From NCBI GenBank assembly GCA_018398815.1, contig CM031618.1:49058546-49122545 (forward strand): a stretch of 64,000 bases of DNA. The letters are read 5' to 3'. Every line of letters starts with the position of its first letter. Position 1 is the first letter of the stretch. The translations under genes and the position numbers were made by a program. Positions 45,353-55,635 of the stretch are shown piece after piece. The notes under the pieces were generated by a model. That model was not told the DNA's origin and did not search any database. It saw nothing but the letters and a program-made list of their open reading frames with translations. The stretch comes from Conus ventricosus. Its lineage: Eukaryota > Mollusca > Gastropoda > Neogastropoda > Conidae.

Positions 45353-45498
45353 AGTGATTGAGTCGTTGGGCCCCTCCAACACCAGGAAGTACGTGGTGGC
45401 GGTGTATTTCCGTGGGGAGCGCCTCGCCACGGGCACCGGCCACAGCATCCAGCAGGCGGAGATGTCGGCCGCCAACAATGCCCTGCAGATCAGATCAG
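45353..45498 (+). CDS. DROSHA: Drosha exon 8: dsRNA-binding domain
   Basis: Encodes KVIESLGPSNTRKYVVAVYF, then RGERLATGTGHSIQQAEMSA and ANNALQIRS. This is most of the C-terminal dsRNA-binding domain (human TVGPSHARTYTVAVYFKGERIGCGKGPSIQQAEMGAAMDAL). The domain holds the pri-miRNA stem. The acceptor is TTTTCAG ending at 45352, and the donor is GTACTG at 45499. The first base completes the Lys codon of exon 7, and the exon ends in phase 1. The frame is intact. Confidence 0.95.
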
Positions 45499-45611
45499 GT
45501 ACTGACTGGTGCTGGCTGGTGTGTGGGATCTGTTCACCCACACAATGTTGCCCTTTTTGTACTCCCAGTTCTTAAAGAACAGGGAGTACTTTAGAATGAG
45601 AACGAAGAAAT

Positions 45612-45612
45612 G

Positions 45613-45666
<54 letters not shown>
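45612..45666 (+). repeat. (TG)n microsatellite
   Basis: Pure TG run of about 55 bp just left of a TIR element. Confidence 0.97.
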
Positions 45667-45668
<2 letters not shown>

Positions 45669-45681
45669 GTGGTCAAAAATG

Positions 45682-46737
45682 CAGGGGGGAAAGTTACCGC
45701 TCGGAAATCGGAAAATCCTTATTTTGGAAATTTACAAATTGGAATTTCCTTAATTTCGAAAAATATTTTTTAATCCGTTCCGTTTTCCGACCAGCAACTC
45801 CACTACCGAATCAAAGTTTCGACTTCGCGCCGTTCCGTATTATCCGATCGACCGACCGGAAGTTGGTTTCCGTTTTGTTTTCGCCAGTGCCTGTGACCAC
45901 CACACGTGTTCCTTCGCCTGTTTCTTCTATGTGTTGGATGCTTTCGCGGAAAAATCGCGATGCCTTACATAAATGAAGGCGACAAGCGAGCCAGTGAAGT
46001 GGATAGCGGCGTAAAAAACAAATGGAGGTGGAATTGGCTGGACGAGAGAGGCCCAAACAAAGACGGCGAAATCGGCAAAGGGGAGGAACATCGTGTGTGG
46101 TGTCGGAAAACGGAAAGGCCCGGAGAGTGTTTTTGCGTCGCGTGCGGGAAGGTTATCAAATACAGCAGCACTGGAAAAAGGCTGCTTTTGGACCATTCCA
46201 AGCATCCCCACAGGGGGAAAGTTACCGCTCGGAAATCGGAAAATCCTTATTTTGGAAATTTACAAATCGGAATTTCCTTAATTTCGAAAATTTTTTTTTA
46301 ATCCGTTCCGTTTTCCGACCAGCAACTCCACTACCGAATCAAAGTTTCGACTTCGCGCCGTTCCGTATTATCCGATCGACCGACCGGAAGTTGGTTTCCG
46401 TTTTGTTTTCGCCAGTGCCTGTGACCACCACACGTGTTCCTTCGCCTGTTTCTTCTATGTGTTGGATGCTTTCGCGGAAAAATCGCGATGCCTTACATAA
46501 ATGAAGGCGACAAGCGAGCCAGTGAAGTGGATAGCGGCGTAAAAAACAAATGGAGGTGGAATTGGCTGGACGAGAGAGGCCCAAACAAAGACGGCGAAAT
46601 CGGCAAAGGGGAGGAACATCGTGTGTGGTGTCGGAAAACGGAAAGGCCCGGAGAGTGTTTTTGCGTCGCGTGCGGGAAGGTTATCAAATACAGCAGCACT
46701 GGAAAAAGGCTGCTTTTGGACCATTCCAAGCATCCCC
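45682..46737 (+). repeat. 528-bp tandem duplication (two copies)
   Basis: Copies at about 45682-46209 and 46210-46737 are nearly identical, differing by a few bases such as one G in the terminal run and AAATTGG versus AAATCGG. The high identity indicates recent duplication. Confidence 0.95.
45960..46301 (+). pseudogene. Zinc-finger ORF, upstream duplicate, abnormal end
   Basis: The first 83 residues are identical to the ORF at 46488. After SKHPH it crosses the duplication junction into the copied terminal repeat and ends HRGKVTARKSENPYFG plus a short tail. The tail is created by the duplication. Confidence 0.5.
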
Positions 46738-46787
46738 ATAATCAGTCAACTCTGTGGAATCACATTTATAGGCTGTGTGAGGATTAA
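46488..46787 (+). CDS. Zinc-finger ORF of the TIR element, intact copy
   Basis: A 99-residue frame starting MPYINEGDKRASEVDSG. It has WRWNWLDERGPNKDGE, EHRVWCRKTERPGECFCVAC and GKVIKYSSTGKRLLLDHSKH. The CVACGK to LLLDHSKH spacing is a BED/TTF-type zinc finger as found at the N-terminus of transposon proteins in molluscs and fish. The ORF can be extended upstream to an ATG at 46434, but ATG 46488 directly precedes the family-like part. It ends at TAA after RLCED, far short of a transposase. The tandem partner at 45960-46301 has the same start but reads into the repeat boundary and ends with unrelated residues. Confidence 0.5.
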   Translation: MPYINEGDKRASEVDSGVKNKWRWNWLDERGPNKDGEIGKGEEHRVWCRKTERPGECFCVACGKVIKYSSTGKRLLLDHSKHPHNQSTLWNHIYRLCED

Positions 46788-47199
46788 AATTTAAGTGAAT
46801 ATTGGTTATGTCATCCATGTTGGATCAGTGTGTGTGTGTGTGACTGTTGACTCGAGTGTAAGGGTTTATTTGTGTTAATAATGCAGTATTGAAATTATGG
46901 AAATATGGAAATCTTAAGACTTACTGTATGGTCAAGTGAAGTTAACCTTTTACCTAAAATAATTGGTACTCATATTATTGGTATTTTTTAGCTGGAAATA
47001 GCATGAAATTGCTCCAAATGGTAGTACAATTTTAAAATTTGCTTCAGCTTTGCGCCCCCTGAACCCCCACAAGGGGGCGATGCCCCTTGACCCCGCCAGG
47101 GGGCCTCTGCGGCCCCCTGGACCCCCGGCATACATTTTCCTTATTTTCAGGATTCCCAACTTTCCCCCCTGAAAATGTGTTCCACTCGCTCCAGACAAA

Positions 47200-47655
47200 A
47201 CTACTGGGCCGATCTTTCTGAAAATTTGTAGGTGTGTTTATTATGGATCAAGGATGATGCCCGACGTTTTAGTTTACCGTTACAGCCGTTACTAATGGCT
47301 GTAACGGCCTGTAACGCTTTTTCTTCTTTATGGAATATCTCAGAAAGTATGTGGCCGATCTTTCTGAAAATTTGTAGGTATGTTCATTATGGGTCACAAA
47401 TAATGCCCAATGTTTTAGTTTACCGTTATAACCGTTACTAACGGCTGTAACGGCCTATAACGGTTTTTCTTCTTTATGGAATATCTCAGAAAGTACTTGG
47501 CCGACCTTTATGAAAATTAGCAGGTATGTTCATTATGGGCCACGGATGATGCCTGATGTTTTAGTTTGCCCCGTTATAGCCGTTACTAACGGTTGTAACG
47601 GCTTGTAACGGTTTTTCTTCTTTATGGAATATCTCAGAAAGTACTTGGCCAATTT
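47200..47655 (+). repeat. Roughly 155-bp tandem repeat rich in CCGTTA/TAACGG
   Basis: Three copies of a unit containing GGCCGATCTTTCTGAAAATT, TGTTCATTATGGGTCAC, TTTTAGTTTACCGTTA, GGCTGTAACGGCC and TTCTTCTTTATGGAATATCT. Within each unit, CCGTTA and TAACGG lie in inverted orientation, so the centre can form a hairpin. Confidence 0.88.
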
Positions 47656-47699
47656 ATAAGCGGTATGGATGATCTTGTGACAAATCGGATCCTCTGTCC

Positions 47700-49060
47700 A
47701 TATGTAAGTGATGTAATGCTGAAAATGGATTAAACAACCGTTAAAAACCGTTATTCTGCCGTTATTTCTTATATATAGGTCGATTTTAATTAAATTTGGT
47801 GTATAGAAAGGTTATCACACACAAATGGCACTTCTATATAGTGTTCCAAAATTTGACCGTTAAAAACCGTTATTCTTGACATATTGTCCAATTTGGATGA
47901 AATTTGATATGTACACAGGCTTTAGCCCAGTGAGGACTAAAATACCGGTTTCAAAAGTGCATAACGGATATAACCGTTTAACCGTTATTTTGCCGTTATT
48001 TTTTATATATTGGTGGGTTTTAATGCCATTTTGTATATAGAAAGGTTATCACACACAAATGGCACTTCCATGCAGTGTTTCAAAATCTGACTGCTAAAAA
48101 CCGTTATTCTTGACATATGTGACCCGTTCTCACAAAATCACCCATAAGTTGAAAATTTCATAATTTGAGATACATGCATGTTTGAAAAGAGGAGATAATG
48201 CTGCTTACAATGATATAAGTGTCATAGCTCTACTAAAAAAATTGGCTGAGATGTGCTGTTTTGAAACCTTGAGGTGGCATGGCAGCCATTTTGAGAAATC
48301 GAGCTTTAAAGTTTTTGGTCATGTTGGGACAGTTTTTCCTTGGCAACGGCCTTCAATATTCACCAATTGTTTTCAAACTTTGCACAGAGTAAGAATGTCT
48401 AAGCTACTGTGTAAACAAGGAATATATATTTCATGAAAAAAAATGTGTTCGAAAATAGGCCTCTTTGCACACAGAACGATCACAAAACAAGCTTCTAACA
48501 TGAGAAAAAAATCACTTTTTAAGCCATTTTTCGTTCGATTTTTGGCAAATCCAACTAGTATAGTGTAGAATAAGTCCAGACAGAGCGATTTCTGCAGAAA
48601 ACACAAAATGGACCAATTTGACCCACAACCCTGTCAGGCCAAATTGAACAGAAAGGCCTGAGGCGACTTAAGGGTGATTTTGTGAGAACGGGTCACATAT
48701 TGTCCGATTTGGATGAAATTTGGTATGTACACAGGCTTTAGCCCAGTGAGGACTAAAATACCGGTTTCAAAAGTGTATATCGGTTATATAACCGATAAAC
48801 CGTTATTTTGCCATTATTTTTTTTTATATATTGGTGGATTTTAATGCAATTTTGTATATAGAAAGGTCATCACACACAAATGGCACTTCCATGCAGTGTT
48901 TCAAAATCTGACCGTTAAAAACCGTTATTCTTGACATATTGTCCGATTTGTATGAAATTTGGTATGTACACAGGCTTTAGCCCAGTGAGGACTAAAATAC
49001 CAGTTTCAAAAGTGTACATCGGTTAAATAACCGTTAAAACTGTTATTTCGCCTTTATTTC
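47700..49060 (+). repeat. Roughly 235-bp tandem repeat rich in CCGTTA
   Basis: About three copies of a unit containing TTCTTGACATATTGTCC, ACACAGGCTTTAGCCCAGTG, CCGTTATTTTGCC, TATATAGAAAGGTTATCACA and CCGTTAAAAACCGTTATTC. The middle copy is split by the MITE at 48119-48696. The block directly follows the 155-bp repeats and shares their CCGTTA motif. Confidence 0.88.
48119..48696. mobile_element. MITE with 4-bp ATAT target duplication
   Basis: A 578-bp element with inverted ends GTGACCCGTTCTCACAAAAT (continuing CACCC) and the matching GGGTGATTTTGTGAGAACGG (continuing GTCAC). The flanking repeat copies show the uninterrupted target GACATATTGTCC, whereas here it reads GACATAT, element, ATATTGTCC. 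The ATAT duplication is therefore directly demonstrated. It has no meaningful coding capacity. Confidence 0.9.
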
Positions 49061-49217
49061 TTATCTCATAAAGCACTTGGCTGATTTATAAGCGGTTTGG
49101 AAAACTGAGAGTACGTTTATATGCTTCGCATCTTGTTTTCTTTCTTTCTTTATAAAAAAAAAAAAAAAAATTCTTGGTGAAAACATGACAAATACAACAA
49201 ACATTAAAAAAGAAAAA

Positions 49218-49306
49218 CAGAAATCTGGAGACGCGGTCTGGAAGAAATCTGGAGACGCGGTCTGGAAGAAATCTGGAGACGCGGTCTGGAAGAAATCTGG
49301 AGACAA
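49218..49306 (+). repeat. 24-bp tandem repeat, four copies
   Basis: Nearly perfect copies of AGAAATCTGGAGACGCGGTC plus TGGA, the last ending in a diverged AGACAAAG. Located in Drosha intron 8. Confidence 0.93.
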
Positions 49307-49928
49307 AGTTCTTAGGCGATACTTGGTCTTGCGAATTGTAACCATGGTCTTGTTTTGGTGAGCCCGATTGGTTGCTTTGACCAAAGGGCGACAATTCTTG
49401 CTTTCGCATACATACAGAATTGAGCTGGCTGTGTCTGCTTCTTGGACAAGAGGTCAATAAGCAGGAGCAACAGCGGGGATTACGGGCCCTGAACTACTGG
49501 GGATAAAAAAGGGCAGGAGAGCATGCATGTGTGCGAAAGTGTGTGGATGAATTGGGCACGAAATTAAGTTGCATTGGCTTAGTGTAGTGTTTGAGCTCGG
49601 TAACAGTCTACCCTGTGCTGTGTGATGGCAGGGGAACACAAATTTGAAATGCAGCTGTTTACAAATATCAGCCAGTGTATGATCCAAGACTATTGGCTGT
49701 GAGAAGAAGCCTGAAAGGATTGGAGAAAGCAAGATAAAGACAACATATATCTCTGTCTGTCTATCTATATCTGTCTATCAGTCTATCTATCTATCTGTAT
49801 ATTGTATCTATCTATGTGTGTGGATTTAATGTATGTGTGCCAGATCTTACATAAATATACATTGAATTTACATTCTTTTTCTCATGACATGTTTTATTTT
49901 TCTTGTTTATTTTTTTTTTGTCTACCAG
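49307..49928 (+). other. Drosha intron 8, right part
   Basis: Unique sequence leading to the last exon, with a TCTA/CTAT-rich tract at about 49750-49815 and a T-rich tract before the acceptor TCTACCAG. Confidence 0.6.
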
Positions 49929-50560
49929 AACTGTTTCCCATTCTTAAGCACCAAAAACGATTCCTGAAGCCACGTCAGAAAGATTTCGACAGGCGTCGGC
50001 AACCTCGCCAGTACCGCATCGGCGTCACTGCGAAGAAAAACAAGGCCCCTGTTCGAGCGAACCGGTCCCGGAAATCTGCTGCACCGCCATCGACCCTTTC
50101 CTCCAGCCACTCCAGGTCATCCTCGGCATCATCAACCGTTGCCGGTTCCAGCCGCTCTCAACGCCGCAGCGATTCCAGAGAAAGCAAGTCCACCAACTCC
50201 AGAGACCACAAACCCTTGGAGTCCTCCGGTCGCAAGTCGTCGCTGTCCAGGTCATCGGAGAGAAGCCGTTCTGACCCGTACAATTCCAGAAAGCGTTCTC
50301 CGTTTTCACCGCCCGTGTCCAAGTCCCGTCCCAGTTCCAAGAGCGTCAACCATCGGTCGGGTTCGTCTTCACCTAGGGTGTCGCAGTGCTCGGGTTCGTT
50401 GTGTGTGGCTGGGTTCGGCCGGCTGGACGCTGTTGGGCGTTGTGCGGATTCCCCGATGCTGTCGTCGTCTGAAACCTCCAGCGTACAGCACTCGGACACG
50501 TCCGCAGCCTCCTTGTCATCCCCTTCCACGAGCCAGGCTGAGCAACTTCCTGCTTCATGA
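49929..50560 (+). CDS. DROSHA: Drosha last exon: dsRBD end and Ser/Arg-rich tail
   Basis: Starts ELFPILKHQKRFLKPRQKDF, matching the last helix after the dsRNA-binding domain (human NFPQMAHQKRFIERKYRQEL). It then runs for about 175 residues of Ser/Arg-rich sequence before TGA at 50558. That part has more than a dozen RS or SR pairs, for example SRKRSPFSPPVSKSRPSSKS, and becomes Ser/Thr-rich and acidic towards the end (ending SQAEQLPAS). In human Drosha the C-terminus is short and the RS-rich region lies at the N-terminus, so the long RS tail here is unusual. The acceptor is TCTACCAG ending at 49928. Phase 1 fits exon 8 exactly. There are no stops and no damage. Confidence 0.9.
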
Positions 50561-53342
50561 GTGACCTTTGTCCTGAGAGGTCGTTGGCTGGAAATCTTCC
50601 TGGTTCAATGTGCTTTTGGCGTGGTCTGTTCCTTCTGAGTAACCATATCCTGAGAGACTGATGGGAAGACGTATTCCCGGAATTTCATGGTCACTGCTTG
50701 TTGCGTTTTTTTCGTTAGTAATCATATCTTTGGGAACCAGAGTGTCCAGGAAAGATTCCAGTCAAAACCTTGGGATGCCAGTTTTTTCATATAAATTTTA
50801 CCTGCATAAATTATCGTGTTTTTAAGATCCTGATGTTAAAAAAGCCACCGCCCCCCACCCCCCCCTCCCCCAGAAGGTCATATTTTTAACATGTTGAGTC
50901 TAAATGATAATCATGCACTGTAAGACTGATCATCTGTCTGATTCATGTAAAATACCTTGTTTCTGTGCATATTCCAACTGCAGAAGTACAGATATATTAC
51001 TAAACAGTGATGTGAAATTTGTGGAATGACATACCACTAGTTTGTTGATCATGTTATGTGTATCCCAGATGTCTGAAACAGTTTCAGGAATAGCATATTT
51101 TTAATATATTTTAACATCATGGTAATTAGTCATGTGCTCAAACAAGCATAGTGTCTGGTGAAGTTCATGGAATATCTTTAAAAAAATCTTTTTTGTTTTG
51201 TTTTAGCACATTCCACCTTCATAAGAAAGTGTGATGCAAGAACCTGATTCACTTTAAAATTCCTAAAATCTATAGCATGTTTCACCTTCATGAAATATGA
51301 TGTTAGACCCGCGCATACCGTAGCGTTCTGTGAATAAGATCTGTGCAGTCTGTCGTCATGAATTATCATATCCTGAAAGATCCTGATTATCGGTCAATGT
51401 CTAGAACAATTCTTTTTTTTTTTTTTTTAAAGCATTTTCCAATATTATGGGTTCCTTGAAATTCAGACACGAAAAAAAAAACGTGGAGAAGTGTATCATT
51501 TGGCACATTTTCTGTGATAACAAGTAAACATATCCTGTAACACCCTGGTATCCTGTTGTAGTAATCCTGGAGTGTCGTATCTTCAGCACGAACTGTCTGA
51601 TCGCCGGCATAAAGCAGAGACATTTGATAGAGATGCTAAACGTGATACAGTATTTGGGACATCTGTTTCCCACCTGAATAGATAATCTGATGCTGTAGAC
51701 TGTTACTGGCTGTTGAAGTCCCTGAAAACAGCACTTTGTCAGAGGTCAGCATGTCTCTCCTTCAGAAGTTACGTCCTGCACACCTCAGTAGCCAGTCAGG
51801 TTCTTGGATCATGTATCTCTGGCATGTTCTGCCATCACAAGTAGTCAAAGCCAGCATAACTGTGTCTTGTAAATAATCTGGAATTCAACGCGTTTTGTAC
51901 ATTCCACTTTTCATTAGAACATCTGATGGTCAGACAAACGACCCGGAAATGGCGAAACTGAAATTCTTCGCTTGTTTCACTAGAATTTTTTTTCTTCTTC
52001 TTTTTTCCCTCTTGGGTAGGATTTTCATCATGAACAGGACACCAAATCTTTCAGGAAAGGGAGAAAACTGTGTGTGTGGGGTGTGAGTGTCTGTGTGTTC
52101 TCACCGTGTTGTCAGTGTCGGCAAATGAGAAGAACTTGCCTCAGCAAGAGTTGACAGGATCCAGACAAAAGTTGGCAATGGTAGTTCATACAGACAGAAA
52201 ACAAGCGAATGTGACCTTGAGCGGCAGGAGGGTTTTCCCCCTTCCCCATAGACACCGGGACTGCTCACGACAGGCACATGAAATGTTCACAGCAGACTTG
52301 TTGTCCACTCTCAGCAGTCATGGTTGCAGGGAGAAAAACGGAAAGAAAAATCCTACACACTATGTGACGTAGGGGATATAACCTCAGCAGTTAGATCTGG
52401 AGATGTCTTTGACAGTTGTCTTCCTTGGTTTGCGTGCTGTAGAGTGTTAACGTGGCCATGTCTGCGGCCTAGGAGCAAAGAAACCCACTCCAGGGTTGTC
52501 CGTGTTGTGCGTGGTTGAAATGTTCTGTACCAGAAAGCAACGTTAATCAGAATGGGTGGTGGGCTGTTGTTTCTGTCATGGAGCACTCCAGACTTCATTT
52601 CCTTAGTGGATCTGAAGATGAACGGCGTGTTCTACCCATTGTCTCTCGATTTCGTGGTGTTAATGAATCGAATGGAGTGTAAACTGAAATTATTCACTTA
52701 ACCAGTCTGCTGTGGGTTTGTTCTCTGAACTGTTAATTTTAGACAGCATAAGCAATTAATTGATGTCATTTACTGTATTGTATCATGTCTAACACTCTGC
52801 AACGTATGTCCTGCCTGCTTGCTCTGTGTGGCTGAACTTGTCGTGGCTGATGCTCATTACTGATCCATGCATGGAGCTGTATAGGCCCCCTTTCATTCCA
52901 AATCCAAACTTTGAACGAGACTCTCCTGCCAGGGTTTTGCTCTTTCTGACCTAACTTAGTCTTTAGGCTTCAATCAGATTGTTTCCTATCAGTATGTCGC
53001 TGCATTAACCCTTTGTGTAGTAGTACTGTTAATCAGATTGTTTCCTACCATTTTGCAGCTGCATTAACCCTTTGTGTAGTAGTACTGACAGATCTTAGTT
53101 GGTGCAATCTCACCTTTGACTCGGTTCAGTCACCTTTGTTCTCACTACCACCTTTTTAGTTCCCCTTGCCAAATGATATACGTCTTGATATTTAAATTTC
53201 GCCTCGTCAGCTCAAGGGTAATGGAGGAACTAGTAGATAGAACTCACTCAGTAATGATGGTTAGCACTTTTTGTTCATGTCAGAGGCAGTGCAGTGAGTT
53301 ATTGGATTGATGCTGTTCACACAAAAATAAAAATAAATAAAG
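50561..53342 (+). other. Candidate Drosha 3' UTR and downstream sequence
   Basis: AT-rich sequence without coding similarity after the Drosha stop codon. It contains poly-C (about 50848-50872) and poly-T/A runs. A pair of near-identical 58-62 bp copies lies at about 52973-53088 (AATCAGATTGTTTCCTA, then GCATTAACCCTTTGTGTAGT). How much of this is transcribed cannot be told from sequence. Confidence 0.4.
53326..53342 (+). terminator. Candidate polyadenylation signal cluster
   Basis: Overlapping AATAAA hexamers within AAAATAAAAATAAATAAAG. This is the densest signal downstream of the Drosha stop. It is not proven to be the site used; a nearer site could exist. Confidence 0.3.
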
Positions 53343-53675
53343 AAAACGGGTTGAAATATTCAGTTCAGCTGGGACTGGTCAGCTTGCTTTATTGCATATG
53401 GGATCAGAGAATTAGTTTGCATGTGCTGCTGATGTGGAGATAGTATCAATCGGAAATGCAAGCTGTCCCATCTTTTTTTTTAAAGAAAGACGTTCCAGTT
53501 TTGTTGTTTTCGTAAGATTTGTGCCACAAAACAAAAGCAAAACTGTTCTGATTTTGTCTCTCACAGATACACAGTTTATTCTGGAAAAGTTACATTCATC
53601 ACTGGATCAAATGAAAATTGGAAAGACACCTCTGGAATATCTGACAAAGTTTTTTTTTGCAACAACAATGCAACC

Positions 53676-53692
53676 CCCCCCCCCCCCCCCCC
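53676..53692 (+). repeat. Poly-C tract
   Basis: Run of about 17 C residues. Confidence 0.95.
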
Positions 53693-54149
53693 ATTGTACA
53701 GGAAAGTGGGTGTAGAAGAGGTAAACTATTCCATCCTCTCTCTGTCCCCTCTCTTCTCCCCTGCCGTCTTCCTCCCTTCACCATTTTGTGACTTGTCTCT
53801 TGGACTTCAGGCAGCTTTGTGACACCCTCACTGGTGTGCTGCTGGTGTTGGCACTGCGTTTTGTCCAGTTCCCTCCATCCTTACCCAGCCCTCACACCCT
53901 CCTTACCCCCTCCCTTCTCTTTTTTCTTTAAAGCTGAGAGTATTTTTCATATTTTATTTTTTCTCAGGGAAAATGTTAGTCACTACATTTCATTTAGCTA
54001 CTAAAAAAAAAAAAAAAAAAAAAGACGCAAGAAAGCATGAGCAGAGAGAGATTGTGAGAAAGAAAAGCCGTGGACAAGTTTCAGACTGAGAGTCTTTGCA
54101 GTTGGCTGGTATCCATGGTGGAGAAAGTTGTTTTTATTGTTGTCGTTTT

Positions 54150-54470
54150 CTGTCCCATCTTCTGGGCTACCTCGGTGGCATTGCACCCACGCCGCTCATT
54201 CCAAGGTCCCGTCCACAGCCACAGCCCGGCCCGTCCTGCTGCATCCCTGGCAACGGGCAATCCACAGGGAGCAGCCAACGTCAGGTCTGTCATAAGGCAA
54301 ACCACCGGAGGAGGCACTGCATTATTGCGGAGTCACTTTGGGGGGGTTCTGTGGCGCCTGTTCTGATCCAACATACGCAGGACACCACCTACTAAGCCCG
54401 CTACTGATGGCAATAATTGCCTGGACGTGGAGCCGGCGTGAGTGAGCTCTTCTTCCAGAGGGCGCTGTGG
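54150..54470 (+). repeat. Dispersed short element, copy 2
   Basis: About 320 bp sharing ordered blocks with copies at 21570, 61465 and 63240: CCGTCCACAGCCACAGCCCG, then CAATCCACAGGGAGCAG, GAGTCACTTTGG, GATCCAACATACGCAGGACA, CCACCTACTAAGC and GGAGCCGGCGTGAGTGAGCT. It is very similar to copies 3 and 4, so the family was active relatively recently. Confidence 0.8.
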
Positions 54471-54668
54471 TGGAGAAAATTCTTTGTGCCTGGTTGGTTC
54501 TGCTTCGTAGATGTCTTCAGGCTGTGTTTTGTCGTCGTCTTCAACCTTGGTTTCTGCATTGTTCAGTTCTGATGGACAGTCGTTGGCTTCAGTTCCTAAG
54601 AGCATCATTAAGAGTATGGGTGACGGAAAGGCAGTTAAAGATTCGATAATTTGGGAAAACAAACGACT

Positions 54669-54865
54669 TAGGAGTGAAAGAAATAACAAGAAGTCAAAGA
54701 GATTGGTGAGTGAAAGAAATAACAAGAAGTCAAAGAGATTGGTGAGTGAAAGAAATAACAAGAAGTCAAAGAGATTGGTGAGTGAAAGAAATAACAAGAA
54801 GTCAAAGAGATTGGTGAGTGAAAGAAATAACAAGAAGTCGAAGAGATTGGCGAGTGAAAGAACTG
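54669..54865 (+). repeat. 36-bp tandem repeat
   Basis: About five to six nearly perfect copies of GTGAGTGAAAGAAATAACAA, then GAAGTCAAAGAGATTG. Thirty-six is a multiple of three, so one + frame stays open (peptide SERNNKKSKRLV repeated). It lies in an ORF that begins inside the adjacent dispersed element. I have no evidence that it is expressed. Confidence 0.93.
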
Positions 54866-54909
54866 ACGAGGGTGGGAGAAGTGACTGCTACAAGAAGTGG
54901 CAGAGGTGA

Positions 54910-55587
54910 TAGATGTAAGTGAATGAAATGATTTTGGAAGGAAATAAATTGGCGTCAGGTGAGAAATATCTTGCAGCTTTAGGAATCTGGTTTTTAAATT
55001 TCAGATTTGGCACAGCTGCTGGAATCATTTAAGTTGAAATGAAGTTTTTAAAGTTGTGTCTTAGGTGTATTTATTTGTTTTTCATGAAGACAGCAGGTTG
55101 AATGACTCAGCAGATGGCCAGTTTGAAATGTGCCTGGACTGTCTCAAACCATTTTGTTCACATTGTTCCTGGACTGGCCTCAAACTGCACTGAATTAGAC
55201 CATGATAAATGAATGGCATGGCTGCCTCAATGTGTGTGTGTGTGCGCGCGAGTGTGTGTGTGTGTGTGTGTGCTCTTTGTGTGTGTGTTTATGGGCGCGC
55301 CGGTGTGTGTGTGTGTGCGCATGCGCGTGTGCTCTGTTTGTGTGTGTGTGTGTGTGAAAAATTGTGCCAACTGATAAGGAAGTTGTTTGGGACTCACCAA
55401 TCTGTTGGATGCATAAAAATTGTGGAGGGTAGAGCACTCAAAGAGTTCATTTTGGATTCAGATTGAATGATCTATGGTGGGACAAAGATGGTGTAAGTAG
55501 CTTGACTCGGCACCAACTTGGCACCTGTCACCGGTTACAAAAAGTTTGCAGTGCTCATAGCCCAATGGCTGCCTCTGTGTGTGTGCG

Positions 55588-55635
<48 letters not shown>

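Larger units (their letters stand above)
45682..47171 (+). mobile_element. TIR element with a duplicated 5' module
   Basis: Ends are CAGGGGGGAAAGTT (45682-45695) and AACTTTCCCCCCTG (47158-47171), perfect 14-bp inverted repeats. Both flanks carry AAAATG, a 6-bp target duplication. The left 528 bp, including the terminal repeat and a zinc-finger ORF, are present twice in tandem, the second from about 46210. The right end has GC-rich palindromic sequence at about 47045-47130. No transposase core is visible. Superfamily is unresolved; ends starting CAGGG are shared by several cut-and-paste groups. Confidence 0.8.
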
